Assembly (NCBI GenBank): GCA_017442535.1 | Contig: JAFRZL010000051.1 | Span: 58,289-122,288, forward strand | Reading direction: 5' to 3' | DNA length: 64,000 bases | DNA from: Bacillota bacterium | GTDB lineage: Bacteria > Bacillota > Clostridia > Lachnospirales > Bianqueaceae | Shown: piece by piece, positions 35,241-43,591 of the stretch | Position numbering within the stretch: position 1 is the first letter of the stretch | How the letters are laid out: each line of letters starts with the position of its first letter | Made by a program: the position numbers and the translations under genes | Notes under the pieces: generated by a model | Seen by the model: only the letters and a program-made list of their open reading frames with translations | The model's database searches: none | Told to the model about the DNA's origin: nothing

Positions 35241-36025
35241 AAACAGTCATATGGGGACTCCTGATCCCCTTTATCGGGACTGCGGGCGGTGCTGCCTGCG
35301 TATTCTTTCTGAAAAAAGATCTTAAGTCCGGTGTGCAGCGCGCGCTGACGGGCTTTGCCGCGGGCGTAATGGTGGCAGCCTCGATCTGGAGTCTGATCGT
35401 TCCGGCCATCGAACAGTCTGCGGATAAAGGCAGCTGGGCTTTTCTGCCGGCCTTTATCGGCTTCTGGCTGGGCATTCTCTTCCTGCTCCTGCTGGATCAC
35501 GTGATCCCGCATCTGCATCGGAACATCGATCAGGCCGATCAGGTGGAAGGTCCGAAGAGCCGCCTGAACCGGACGATCATGATGGTCCTGGCCGTGACGC
35601 TTCATAATATCCCGGAAGGGATGGCCGTGGGTGTTGTCTACGCAGGGCTGATCTCCGGCTCGGCCAATATCACGGCGGGCGGAGCGCTGGCACTGGCCCT
35701 GGGAATTGCGATCCAGAACTTTCCCGAAGGCGCGATCATCTCCATGCCGCTCTTTGCGGAAGGCAAAAGCAAGCCCGGGTCTTTCCTGCTGGGCGTCCTG
35801 TCCGGCGCGGTCGAACCCATATTCGGCGGCCTGACGGTACTCATCGCAAGCCTTGTCGTCCCGGCCATGCCATATCTCCTGTCCTTCGCAGCCGGAGCCA
35901 TGCTTTACGTGGTGGTGGAAGAGCTGATCCCGGAGATGTCGGCCGGAGAGCATTCCAACATTGGTGTCATCTTCTTTGCCGTCGGATTCAGCCTGATGAT
36001 GGCCCTCGACGTGGCGCTGGGATAA
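35237..36025 (+). CDS. ZIP-family metal transporter
   Basis: A 262-residue membrane protein with about eight helices. HNIPEG (in the helix after residue 120) and a QNFPEGA segment in the next helix are the paired metal-binding motifs of ZIP transporters. ZIP proteins move Zn(II), Fe(II) or Mn(II) into the cytoplasm; the metal here is unknown. The loop between helices 3 and 4 is short and not His-rich. The gene is translationally coupled to the HMA-protein gene and both are probably controlled by the dyad at 34912-34968. Confidence 0.92.
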   Translation: MKTVIWGLLIPFIGTAGGAACVFFLKKDLKSGVQRALTGFAAGVMVAASIWSLIVPAIEQSADKGSWAFLPAFIGFWLGILFLLLLDHVIPHLHRNIDQADQVEGPKSRLNRTIMMVLAVTLHNIPEGMAVGVVYAGLISGSANITAGGALALALGIAIQNFPEGAIISMPLFAEGKSKPGSFLLGVLSGAVEPIFGGLTVLIASLVVPAMPYLLSFAAGAMLYVVVEELIPEMSAGEHSNIGVIFFAVGFSLMMALDVALG

Positions 36026-36060
36026 GGAGGATGACGTCGGAACAACCTTTTTTAAAAGCG

Positions 36061-36090
36061 AAACGGCATGATCCCGGGATCATGCCGTTT
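36061..36090. terminator. 30-nt perfect palindrome, bidirectional terminator
   Basis: Two 15-nt arms, perfectly complementary and beginning AAACGGCATG, meet at CCCGGG between the converging ZIP and glnN genes. On the minus strand the stem is followed by CGCTTTTAA; on the plus strand there is little T-tract. It most likely ends the glnN transcript and helps end the ZIP one. Confidence 0.8.
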
Positions 36091-36117
36091 GCGTTGGTCC
36101 GCTTTGCTTCTTATTCT

Positions 36118-38214
36118 TTATCTTACACTGAAAAGAATATCCGCGTAGGTCGGGAAGGGCCAGTAGGATTTTGCCGTGAGTGTCTCAGCCTCATCGCAGA
36201 CCGCGCGAAGCGCCTGCATTCTGGGTATTACGGTGTCACGGATCATACAGGACTCCTCGATGATGTCTTTTGCACCGGTTAAAGATGCTTCGGCCTGCTG
36301 CAGGTCGGCGGTCTTTTCGATAATCTGGTCGGTCAGTCCGGACAGCTTTCTCACGACACCCATCTCATAGGCGCAGGTGATCGAGGGGACAAGAGCCTTT
36401 TTGGCAGAAGCGTTTCCGGCGAGATCCGCGGTGAATTTCTCCACGGCGGGAGCAATCTGTGTTCCTGCCATGCTGATCATCGTATTGGCTTCGATCGTAA
36501 CGGTCTTGCAGTAGTTCTCCAGCATGATTTCACAGCGAGACTGCAGTTCTTCGAGGGTGAATACCTGGTGCGAAGTCAGCATGTCCACGTTCTTTTGATC
36601 CAACAGGTGCGGCATGCAATCCGCGGTCGTACGGTAATTGAGCAGGCCGCGGACCTCGGTGGCTTCCTTGATCCAGGCGTCGTCATAGCCGTTGCCGTTG
36701 AAGATAATACGACGGTGATCCTTGATCGTCTTCTTGATCATCTCATGCAAAGCCGTTTCAAAGTCTTCCGCGCCTTCCAGACGGTCGGCATAGACCTTCA
36801 GGCTCTCCGCGACTGCGGCATTCAGCATGATATTGGCGCATGCGATGCTGTTGGACGAACCGAGCATGCGGAATTCAAACTTATTGCCGGTGAAAGCAAA
36901 AGGTGAGGTGCGGTTACGGTCGGTGGTGTCGCGGTTGAATTTCGGCAGCACGTCGACGCCCAGTTTCATCTGCGTCTTTTCCGCACCCTGATAAGGTGTA
37001 TCCGTTTCGATGGCCTCGAGCACGGCGTTCAGCTCGTCGCCGAGGAACATTGAAATGACTGCCGGAGGTGCTTCGTTCGCGCCGAGCCGGTGGTCATTGC
37101 CTGCGGTTGCAACAGAGATTCGCAGCAGATCCTGATAATCGTCTACAGCTTTGATCACGGCGCAGAGGAAGAGCAGGAACTGGGCATTTTCATAAGGCGT
37201 ATCGCCCGGGGACAGCAGATTCTGGCCTTCATTGGTCGAGATAGACCAGTTATTATGCTTGCCGGAGCCGTTGACACCGTCGAAAGGCTTCTCATGAAGC
37301 AGGCAGACCAGACCGTGTCGGGAGGCAACCTTTTGCATCATCTCCATCGTCAGCTGGTTGTGATCGGTCGCCACATTGGTCGTGGTATAGATGGGCGCGA
37401 GTTCATGCTGGGCGGGTGCCACTTCATTATGCTCGGTCTTGGCCATAATACCGAGCTTCCAGAGCTCTTCGTTCAGCTCTTCCATAAAGCCCGCGACACG
37501 AGGTTTGATCGCACCGAAATAGTGATCATCCATTTCCTGACCTTTGGGCGGCCTGGAACCGAAGAGAGTCCGGCCGCAGTAACGCAGATCGGGCCGTGCG
37601 TCGTACATCTCTTTTGTGATCAGGAAATACTCCTGCTCGGGACCCACGGAAGAAACGACACGCTTGACCGAATCATTGCCGAACAGACGAAGGACGCGGA
37701 GAGCCTGCCGGTTCAGCGCTTCCATCGAGCGCAGCAGCGGCGTCTTTTTGTCAAGTGCGTGGCCTCCGTAGGAACAGAAAGCCGTGGGTATACACAAGGT
37801 TTTTCCCTTGATGAAAGCGTAGGAAGTCGGATCCCAGGCGGTATAGCCTCTGGCCTCAAAAGTGGCCCGCAGGCCTCCCGAGGGGAAAGAAGAAGCGTCC
37901 GGCTCACCTTTGATCAGCTCTTTGCCGGAAAATTCCATGATGACGCCTCCATCCGGGGAGGGGGAGATAAATCCGTCATGTTTTTCAGCTGTGATACCGG
38001 TCAGAGGCTGGAACCAGTGGGTAAAATGCGTTGCACCCTTGGAAACCGCCCAGTCCTTCATGGCTGAGGCGACAGCGTCGGCAACACTCGGATCAAGAGG
38101 CGCTCCCTCATCAATGGTATGCTTCAGAGAGCCGTATACCTTGGCGGAGAGGGTAGCTTTCATTATTCTGTCATCAAATACCATGCTTCCGAAAAAATCT
38201 GATACCGTTTTCAT
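36118..38214 (-). CDS. glnN: Glutamine synthetase type III (GlnN)
   Basis: A 698-residue type III glutamine synthetase, the large form found in Bacteroides, cyanobacteria and many Clostridia. The signature [10 protein letters not shown] in the middle, [11 protein letters not shown] earlier and [24 protein letters not shown] downstream mark ammonium, ATP and glutamate sites (given here only in part). It makes glutamine from glutamate and ammonium and is not adenylylated. It is divergent from the split glutamate synthase genes, so the locus codes for both halves of the GS-GOGAT cycle. The promoter is full consensus and the leader is a large hairpin. Confidence 0.96.
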   Translation of the reverse strand: MKTVSDFFGSMVFDDRIMKATLSAKVYGSLKHTIDEGAPLDPSVADAVASAMKDWAVSKGATHFTHWFQPLTGITAEKHDGFISPSPDGGVIMEFSGKELIKGEPDASSFPSGGLRATFEARGYTAWDPTSYAFIKGKTLCIPTAFCSYGGHALDKKTPLLRSMEALNRQALRVLRLFGNDSVKRVVSSVGPEQEYFLITKEMYDARPDLRYCGRTLFGSRPPKGQEMDDHYFGAIKPRVAGFMEELNEELWKLGIMAKTEHNEVAPAQHELAPIYTTTNVATDHNQLTMEMMQKVASRHGLVCLLHEKPFDGVNGSGKHNNWSISTNEGQNLLSPGDTPYENAQFLLFLCAVIKAVDDYQDLLRISVATAGNDHRLGANEAPPAVISMFLGDELNAVLEAIETDTPYQGAEKTQMKLGVDVLPKFNRDTTDRNRTSPFAFTGNKFEFRMLGSSNSIACANIMLNAAVAESLKVYADRLEGAEDFETALHEMIKKTIKDHRRIIFNGNGYDDAWIKEATEVRGLLNYRTTADCMPHLLDQKNVDMLTSHQVFTLEELQSRCEIMLENYCKTVTIEANTMISMAGTQIAPAVEKFTADLAGNASAKKALVPSITCAYEMGVVRKLSGLTDQIIEKTADLQQAEASLTGAKDIIEESCMIRDTVIPRMQALRAVCDEAETLTAKSYWPFPTYADILFSVR

Positions 38215-38243
38215 AACTAATCTCCTTTGATTTGCTTAATAAC

Positions 38244-38294
38244 GAAGGCAAAGGCGCCTCCATGTTAAATGACATGGAAGACGCCTTTGCCTTC
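38244..38294 (-). promoter_or_regulatory. Large leader hairpin of glnN
   Basis: Thirteen perfect base pairs (38244-38256 with 38282-38294), an internal loop, then CCATGT/ACATGG and a 6-nt loop. It begins within about 5 nt of the expected transcript start and has no T-tract, so it is not a terminator by itself. It contains GCAAAGGCG, a string also found in the divergent gltB leader. Confidence 0.75.
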
Positions 38295-38303
38295 AATGTG
38301 GCC

Positions 38304-38332
38304 ATTATAAACCGGTTTTTAAGGGCTGTCAA
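38304..38332 (-). promoter_or_regulatory. Consensus promoter of glnN
   Basis: On the minus strand TTGACA (38332-38327), 17 bases, TATAAT (38309-38304), a perfect sigmaA match. Such a strong core promoter suggests that control is exerted after initiation, in the leader. Confidence 0.88.
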
Positions 38333-38396
38333 CCCCCCTTTTTGAATTTTTTCGAAAAAAACTTGCAGAATATGTTCGAGCCACCAAGTTTTCCTG

Positions 38397-38425
38397 TTGA
38401 CAAAACCTGACGCGCAGTGTATAAT
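38397..38425 (+). promoter_or_regulatory. Consensus promoter of the split glutamate synthase operon
   Basis: TTGACA (38397-38402), 17 bases, TATAAT (38420-38425), again a perfect match, divergent from the glnN promoter with 64 bases between the two -35 boxes. Confidence 0.88.
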
Positions 38426-38436
38426 ACACTCAATGA

Positions 38437-38491
38437 GCAAAGGCGTTCATTTTGGCAGACGGTCTGGTCCGTGCCAAAGTGGGCGCTTTTT
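38437..38491 (+). promoter_or_regulatory. Terminator-like leader of the glutamate synthase operon
   Basis: The leader starts with GCAAAGGCG. TTTGGC pairs with GCCAAA and, past a 2-nt bulge, ACGG pairs with CCGT around the 6-nt loop TCTGGT. The outer AAAGGCG can pair with CGCTTTT (one wobble), which ends in T5 (38487-38491). This has the form of an intrinsic terminator 47 nt before the start codon, so the operon is probably controlled by attenuation. ANTAR-protein targets use 6-nt loops in clostridial nitrogen genes, but this loop lacks their usual first A. Confidence 0.65.
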
Positions 38492-38538
38492 CACTATGAC
38501 TATCTGCAGTCAGTATGCTGAAAGAAAGGTGAACCGTT

Positions 38539-39633
38539 ATGGTCAGAGAAGGGGAAATCAGGATTCCATCCGGATGCGCGATCTCGGCAGCCATATCCAG
38601 AGAAGGAAGACGCTTTACCGGTGAATCGGTCATGAGATCGATGCAGCCCATGCATGACCGCTCCAATGGTCTGGGCGGGGGATTTGCCGGCTACGGCATT
38701 TATCCCGATTATAAAGACCTGTATGCTATGCATATGTTTTTTGATTGCCGAGATACCCGCAAGAAATGCGAAGCTTATCTGAAAGAGTATTATGAGGTCG
38801 TGAAAGATGAATTGATCCCGACCCGCAAGATACCGGAGATTACTGACGAACCGATCATCTGGCGTTATTTTGTCACACCGCTTTGTTCGGTGCTTGCCAA
38901 TCTGCAGCTTGATGAGAAGGAATTTGTGGCCCGCACTGTCATGAAAATCAATACCGAAATGGATGGGGCCTATGTATTTTCAAGCGGTAAAAATATGGGT
39001 ACCTTTAAGGCAGTGGGATTTCCGGAGGATGTCGGCCGTTTCTATCGTCTGGAAGAATACGAAGGATATTGCTGGACGGCTCACGGCCGTTATCCGACCA
39101 ATACGCCCGGATGGTGGGGCGGCGCTCATCCGTTTACGCTGCTGGACTATTCGGTGGTGCATAATGGCGAGATTTCCTCCTATGATGCCAACCGGCGGTT
39201 TATTGAGATGTTCGGTTATAAATGCACCCTGCAGACGGATACGGAGGTAATCACCTACATCCTTGATTATCTGATACGCAGGCAGGGGCTCTCCCTTACC
39301 GAAGCCGCCAATGTGATCGCTGCTCCTTTCTGGAGTACGATCGAGCGAAAAAAAGATCCCTATGAGAAAAGCAAGCTCATCTACCTTCGGACGGTATTCC
39401 CCAGCCTCTTGATAACAGGGCCATTCTCCATTGTGCTGGGCTTTGACGGCGGGCTTATGGCCCTGAACGACCGGCTGAAGCTCCGCTCCATGGTTGTCGG
39501 GGAGAAGGATGATATGGTTTACATCGCCAGTGAAGAGGCGGCGATCCGTGAAATGGAGCCTATGGTGAAGGAGGTATGGGCTCCGTCAGGCGGAGAACCT
39601 GTAATTGTTACTGTTAAGGAGGGACGTTACTGA
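38539..39633 (+). CDS. Glutamate synthase, glutamine amidotransferase subunit
   Basis: A 364-residue class II glutamine amidotransferase, the first piece of a split (archaeal-type) GltB. The expected N-terminal nucleophile is Cys13 in IPSGCAISAA, so about 12 residues must be removed to expose it, as in other proenzymes of this class. HGRYPTNTPGWWGGAHPF and HNGEISSYDANR are the conserved glutamine-binding loops. It releases ammonia from glutamine for the FMN subunit. The ribosome site AAAGGTG is good, and its stop overlaps the next start (TGATG). Confidence 0.9.
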   Translation: MVREGEIRIPSGCAISAAISREGRRFTGESVMRSMQPMHDRSNGLGGGFAGYGIYPDYKDLYAMHMFFDCRDTRKKCEAYLKEYYEVVKDELIPTRKIPEITDEPIIWRYFVTPLCSVLANLQLDEKEFVARTVMKINTEMDGAYVFSSGKNMGTFKAVGFPEDVGRFYRLEEYEGYCWTAHGRYPTNTPGWWGGAHPFTLLDYSVVHNGEISSYDANRRFIEMFGYKCTLQTDTEVITYILDYLIRRQGLSLTEAANVIAAPFWSTIERKKDPYEKSKLIYLRTVFPSLLITGPFSIVLGFDGGLMALNDRLKLRSMVVGEKDDMVYIASEEAAIREMEPMVKEVWAPSGGEPVIVTVKEGRY

Positions 39634-41138
39634 TGGGTATCGAATTCATTTATCCTGAATTTGAAGTGATCCGCAACAAAGACCGCTGCATCAGCTGCCG
39701 CGTGTGTGAACGGCAGTGTGCCAATGAAGTGCATCATTACAGTGACGAACTTAAAACCATGATCAGCGACGAAACCAGGTGTGTCAACTGCCAGCGGTGC
39801 GTTTCACTATGCCCGACACACGCACTTAAAATCGTCAAGAGTGACTGTATGCTGCGTGAAAACGCAAATTGGCGCAACGAAACGATCAAAGAGATTTATA
39901 AGCAGGCTAACAGCGGCGGCGTCCTGCTTTCCTCCATGGGGAATCCCAACCCGCTTCCCGTTTACTGGGATAAAATTCTGATCAACGCGTCCCAGGTGAC
40001 AAATCCTTCGATCGACCCCCTGCGTGAGCCGATGGAGACGAAGGTCTTTCTGGGTAAGAAACCGGATACGATCGTCCGGGATCAGGACGGCCGGATAGAC
40101 TGCAGGCTGGAGCCCCAGATCGAGCTGGCGATGCCGGTGATGTTTTCGGCGATGAGCTATGGCTCGATCAGCTATAACGCGCACGCATCGCTTGCCAGAG
40201 CGGCAACCGGACTTGGGATCCTCTACAATACGGGTGAGGGCGGATTGCATGAGGATTTCTACCAATATGGAGGAAATACCATTGTACAGGTGGCCTCGGG
40301 GCGCTTTGGCGTGCACGAGGATTATCTGAACGCGGGGGCCGCCATTGAAATTAAAATGGGGCAGGGCGCGAAGCCCGGAATCGGCGGGCATCTGCCGGGC
40401 GCCAAGATCGTGGGGGATGTCTCGCGTACGCGAATGATCCCGGAAGGGTCGGATGCCATTTCACCCGCGCCGCATCACGATATTTATTCCATTGAAGATC
40501 TGCGGCAGCTGGTTTTCTCGCTGAAAGAGGCCACACAGTATCAAAAGCCGATTATAGTTAAGGTTGCCGCGGTACATAATATTGCCGCGATCGCAAGCGG
40601 GATTGCCCGGAGCGGAGCGGATATCATCGCGATCGACGGATTCCGCGGAGGGACAGGAGCGGCACCGACAAGGATCCGTGATAACGTGGGAATCCCGATC
40701 GAGCTGGCGCTCGCAGCGGTGGACAGGCGTCTGCGGGATGAGGGCATCCGGAACAATGTCTCGCTCGTTGTCGGAGGTTCGGTCCGAAGCGCCGCGGATG
40801 TCGTCAAAGCAATCGCACTCGGTGCAGATGCCTGCTACATTGCCACGGCGGCATTGCTGGCGCTGGGCTGTCATCTCTGCCGTACTTGCCAGAGCGGCAA
40901 ATGCAACTGGGGAATCGCTACCCAGCGCCCCGATCTGGTTAAGCGGCTCAACCCTGACATCGGATCTCAGCGGCTGATCAATCTGATGACTGCGTGGCGT
41001 CACGAGATCATGGAAATCATGGGCGGTATGGGAATCAATTCGATCGAAGCACTTCGCGGCAACCGTCTGATGCTGCGCGGAGTCGGACTGAACACAAAGG
41101 AACTCGAGATACTCGGTATCTCACATGCGGGGGAATGA
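39633..41138 (+). CDS. Glutamate synthase, FMN domain with ferredoxin-type clusters
   Basis: A 501-residue protein. Residues 15-75 hold two 4Fe-4S binding clusters (CISCRVCERQC and CVNCQRCVSLCP). The rest is the FMN-dependent synthase barrel with MSYGSISYNAHASLARAA, GRFGVHEDYL and the IAIDGFRGGTGAAPT phosphate/FMN loop, followed by a 3Fe-4S-like C-x-x-C-x5-C (HLCRTCQSGKC). It joins ammonia and 2-oxoglutarate and reduces the product to glutamate. The added ferredoxin clusters suggest reduced ferredoxin rather than a GltD/NADPH subunit as electron donor; no gltD is present in this operon. Confidence 0.92.
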   Translation: MGIEFIYPEFEVIRNKDRCISCRVCERQCANEVHHYSDELKTMISDETRCVNCQRCVSLCPTHALKIVKSDCMLRENANWRNETIKEIYKQANSGGVLLSSMGNPNPLPVYWDKILINASQVTNPSIDPLREPMETKVFLGKKPDTIVRDQDGRIDCRLEPQIELAMPVMFSAMSYGSISYNAHASLARAATGLGILYNTGEGGLHEDFYQYGGNTIVQVASGRFGVHEDYLNAGAAIEIKMGQGAKPGIGGHLPGAKIVGDVSRTRMIPEGSDAISPAPHHDIYSIEDLRQLVFSLKEATQYQKPIIVKVAAVHNIAAIASGIARSGADIIAIDGFRGGTGAAPTRIRDNVGIPIELALAAVDRRLRDEGIRNNVSLVVGGSVRSAADVVKAIALGADACYIATAALLALGCHLCRTCQSGKCNWGIATQRPDLVKRLNPDIGSQRLINLMTAWRHEIMEIMGGMGINSIEALRGNRLMLRGVGLNTKELEILGISHAGE

Positions 41139-41142
41139 AAAC

Positions 41143-41862
41143 ATGGTGATCAACGCGAAAGACCTGGCCTTTCAGGCCATTAATGAGGCGATCCGCCGGC
41201 CGGACCCGGATATTACGCTGACCGATTGCGGAGGGCAGCGCTTTATCGGTGCAGGGATGTCCAATAAAACGCTTACGATTGAAGGGATTCCCGGCAATGC
41301 GCTCGGAGCCTATCTGAACGGTGCTTCGATCACGGTTAAGGGTAATGCGCAGGACGCGGTGGGCGACACGATGAATGACGGAAGGATTGTCATTCACGGC
41401 AATATCGGGGATGCCGCAGGTTATGCGATGCGCGGGGGAAGTATCTATGTGAAAGGAAATGCGGGATACCGTGCCGGCATCCACATGAAGGCTTATCAGG
41501 AGAAAGTGCCTGTCATGGTCATCGGAGAATGTGCGGGGAGCTTTCTCGGTGAATACCAGGCGGGAGGGCTGATCATCGTGCTGGGACTCAACAGAGGCGG
41601 CCGCAAGATCGTCGGAAATTTCCCATGCACGGGAATGCATGGCGGCAAAATGATTCTGCGTTCTGACTGCAGCGATCTCGTTTTCCCCGGTCAGGTATCC
41701 GCCAGACCGGCTACAGACGAGGATATGTTTGAGATTAAAAAATATGTCGGGGAATACTGCCGTCTTTTCTGCGCGGACGAAAGCGCGGTGATGGAAGCCC
41801 CCTTTACCGTGGTGACTCCCGACAGCAATAACCCGTATAAGCAGCTGTATGTAGCGAATTGA
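41143..41862 (+). CDS. Glutamate synthase, GXGXG beta-helix subunit
   Basis: A 239-residue right-handed beta-helix of the GXGXG type (repeats such as GNALGAYLNGA, GNAQDAVGDTMNDG, GNIGDAAGYAMRGG), the third piece of the split glutamate synthase. It is structural and holds the amidotransferase and FMN domains together. I chose the ATG at 41143 because GCGGGGG lies upstream; an ATG at 41125 would overlap the previous gene. The terminator after it ends the three-gene operon. Confidence 0.9.
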   Translation: MVINAKDLAFQAINEAIRRPDPDITLTDCGGQRFIGAGMSNKTLTIEGIPGNALGAYLNGASITVKGNAQDAVGDTMNDGRIVIHGNIGDAAGYAMRGGSIYVKGNAGYRAGIHMKAYQEKVPVMVIGECAGSFLGEYQAGGLIIVLGLNRGGRKIVGNFPCTGMHGGKMILRSDCSDLVFPGQVSARPATDEDMFEIKKYVGEYCRLFCADESAVMEAPFTVVTPDSNNPYKQLYVAN

Positions 41863-41871
41863 GCCGACAAA

Positions 41872-41904
41872 AAAGAGCAGGAAGCACGGGGCTTCCTGCT
41901 CTTT
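41872..41904. terminator. Bidirectional terminator between gltB operon and serS
   Basis: AAAGAGCAGGAAGC, a 5-nt loop ACGGG, GCTTCCTGCTCTTT: a perfect 14-bp stem between converging genes. On the minus strand it runs into TTTTTTGTC, so it strongly terminates serS; on the plus strand the stem's own TCTTT is the only T-tract. Confidence 0.9.
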
Positions 41905-41922
41905 GCATCATTGGATGAATGG

Positions 41923-43209
41923 CTATTTGGCCGGCCGCAGGACTTTGGTGCCGCCCATGTAGGGCTGCAGAACCTCGGGGATGCGCACGGTGCCGTCGGC
42001 CTGGAGATTGTTTTCCAGGAAGGCGATCAGCATGCGCGGAGGCGCTACGACGGTGTTATTCAGGGTGTGAGGCAGATAGTTGCCCTTCTCGCCGCGCACG
42101 CGGATGCGTAGACGGCGGGCCTGGGCGTCTCCGAGGTTGGAGCAGCTGCCCACTTCGAAATACTTTTGCTGGCGCGGGCTCCATGCCTCGACGTCGACGG
42201 ATTTGACCTTGAGGTCGGCCAGATCGCCCGAGCAGCATTCAAGGGTGCGGACCGGGATATCCAGGCTGCGGAACAGGTCGACCGTATTCTGCCACAGCTT
42301 GTCAAACCACATGGGGCTTTCTTCCGGCTTGCAGACGACGATCATTTCCTGTTTCTCAAACTGATGGATACGATAGACGCCGCGCTCTTCCAGACCATGG
42401 GCGCCTTTTTCTTTGCGGAAGCAGGGCGAATAACTGGTCAGTGTCTGGGGCAGCTGGTCCTCGTTCAGGATCTGGTCGATGAATTTACCGATCATGGAGT
42501 GTTCACTGGTACCGATCAGATAGAGATCTTCGCCCTCGATCTTATACATCATGGCATCCATTTCAGCAAAGCTCATAACGCCGTTGACAACGGCGCTGCG
42601 GATCATGAAGGGCGGGACGCAGTAGGTGAAGCCGCGGTTGATCATGAAATCGCGCGCATAGCTGATCACGGAAGAGTGCAGACGGGCGATATCGCCCATC
42701 AGATAGTAAAAGCCGTTGCCCGCGACGCGGTGAGCGCTGTCCAGATCGATTCCGTTGAAGCTCTCCATAATGTCGGTGTGATAGGGGATCTCGTAGTCGG
42801 GAACCACGGGCTCGCCATAGCGCTTGACCTCGACATTCTCGGAATCATCCTTGCCGATGGGGACGGAGGGATCGATGATATTGGGGATGATCATCATAAT
42901 CTTGGTGATCCTGGCGGACAGGTCATTCTCCAGCTGCTCCAGCTCGGCCAGACGGGCGGATTCGGCATTGACCTGCGCCTTGACAGCGTTGGCCTCGTCG
43001 AATTTCTTCTGACCCATCAGGGCACCGATCTGCTTGGAAAGCTTGTTGCGGCTGGCCCTCAGCTGGTCGGCCTCCTGCTTGGCCGCACGATTCTGCTGAT
43101 CGAGTTCAATCACTTCGTCCACCAGCGGCAGCTTGGCATCCTGGAATTTGTTCCGGATATTCTGCTTGACGATTTCGGGATTCTCCCGAACGAATCTTAG
43201 ATCTAACAT
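41923..43209 (-). CDS. serS: Seryl-tRNA synthetase
   Basis: A 428-residue class II synthetase starting MLDLRFVRENPEIVKQNIRN. The N-terminal antiparallel coiled coil (about 25-100) grips the tRNA-Ser long arm, and the C-terminal core has motif 2 (FRKEKGAHGLEERGVYRIHQ) and motif 3 (near NNTVVAPPRMLIAFLENN). It attaches serine to tRNA-Ser (and tRNA-Sec). The start at 43209 follows GAGGAGG; a longer frame upstream runs through the T-box leader and is not coding. Expression is controlled by that leader. Confidence 0.97.
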   Translation of the reverse strand: MLDLRFVRENPEIVKQNIRNKFQDAKLPLVDEVIELDQQNRAAKQEADQLRASRNKLSKQIGALMGQKKFDEANAVKAQVNAESARLAELEQLENDLSARITKIMMIIPNIIDPSVPIGKDDSENVEVKRYGEPVVPDYEIPYHTDIMESFNGIDLDSAHRVAGNGFYYLMGDIARLHSSVISYARDFMINRGFTYCVPPFMIRSAVVNGVMSFAEMDAMMYKIEGEDLYLIGTSEHSMIGKFIDQILNEDQLPQTLTSYSPCFRKEKGAHGLEERGVYRIHQFEKQEMIVVCKPEESPMWFDKLWQNTVDLFRSLDIPVRTLECCSGDLADLKVKSVDVEAWSPRQQKYFEVGSCSNLGDAQARRLRIRVRGEKGNYLPHTLNNTVVAPPRMLIAFLENNLQADGTVRIPEVLQPYMGGTKVLRPAK

Positions 43210-43444
43210 GATAATCCTCCTCTGAAAATGAAATAAAAAAGAGTCCCGCCTCATGGGACGAATGACTCCGCGTTGCCACCCAAATTGCCTGCCTGTGCGG
43301 CAGACCGCCTTGTATGCGCGATAAGGGACGCAATCCCGCGGCATTACCCGCTGCTCCGAAAGTGGAAAGGCAGATCCATGCACCGGCTCTCAGCACCGCC
43401 GGCTCTCTGTGGCAATTCAAACTGCCGTAGCTTTCTTCAACACA
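43210..43444 (-). promoter_or_regulatory. T-box riboswitch leader of serS
   Basis: The minus strand carries the T-box sequence GGGTGGCAACGCGG (43281-43268) with the TGGCA bulge that pairs with the uncharged tRNA 3' end. Directly after it a terminator stem (ending in GGGACTC) runs into TTTTTTATTT (43240-43231). Uncharged tRNA-Ser would favour the antiterminator and raise serS expression. The stem I region (about 43340-43430) is structured; a UCC triplet occurs there (43366-43364), but I could not fold it well enough to prove it is the specifier codon. Confidence 0.9.
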
Positions 43445-43450
43445 AACGTT

Positions 43451-43479
43451 ATTGTACTCGGATCCGGGCGGAATGTCAA
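43451..43479 (-). promoter_or_regulatory. SigmaA promoter of serS
   Basis: On the minus strand TTGACA (43479-43474), 17 bases, TACAAT (43456-43451), placing the start of the T-box RNA near 43444. Confidence 0.85.
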
Positions 43480-43528
43480 GTCCTAAATCCGGAAAGTGCG
43501 AAAAAACCATCGATCCTTGAATCTGTAC

Positions 43529-43558
43529 TTGACAATACCATATGTTGGGGCGTATACT
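43529..43558 (+). promoter_or_regulatory. Strong promoter of the repeat protein/radical SAM pair
   Basis: TTGACA (43529-43534), 18 bases, TATACT (43553-43558), then a leader of about 27 nt with GTGAGGAGG before the ATG at 43592. The pair has its own near-consensus promoter. Confidence 0.82.
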
Positions 43559-43591
43559 TTTCTTAAGTATATATGTGAGGAGGGATGATGG

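Noticed and set aside
38244..38294. Intrinsic terminator in the glnN leader
   Set aside because: The stem is very stable but is followed by GTTATTAAG on the minus strand, not by a T-tract. I list it as a leader hairpin.
38434..38624. Possible leader peptide starting ATGAGCAAAGGC before the glutamate synthase genes
   Set aside because: It has no ribosome site, starts within a few bases of the expected transcript start and runs into the first gene in another frame. The hairpin explains the sequence better.
43268..43383. N-terminal extension of seryl-tRNA synthetase
   Set aside because: The open frame passes through the conserved T-box sequence. The strong ribosome site and conserved MLDLRFVRENP start place the gene at 43209.
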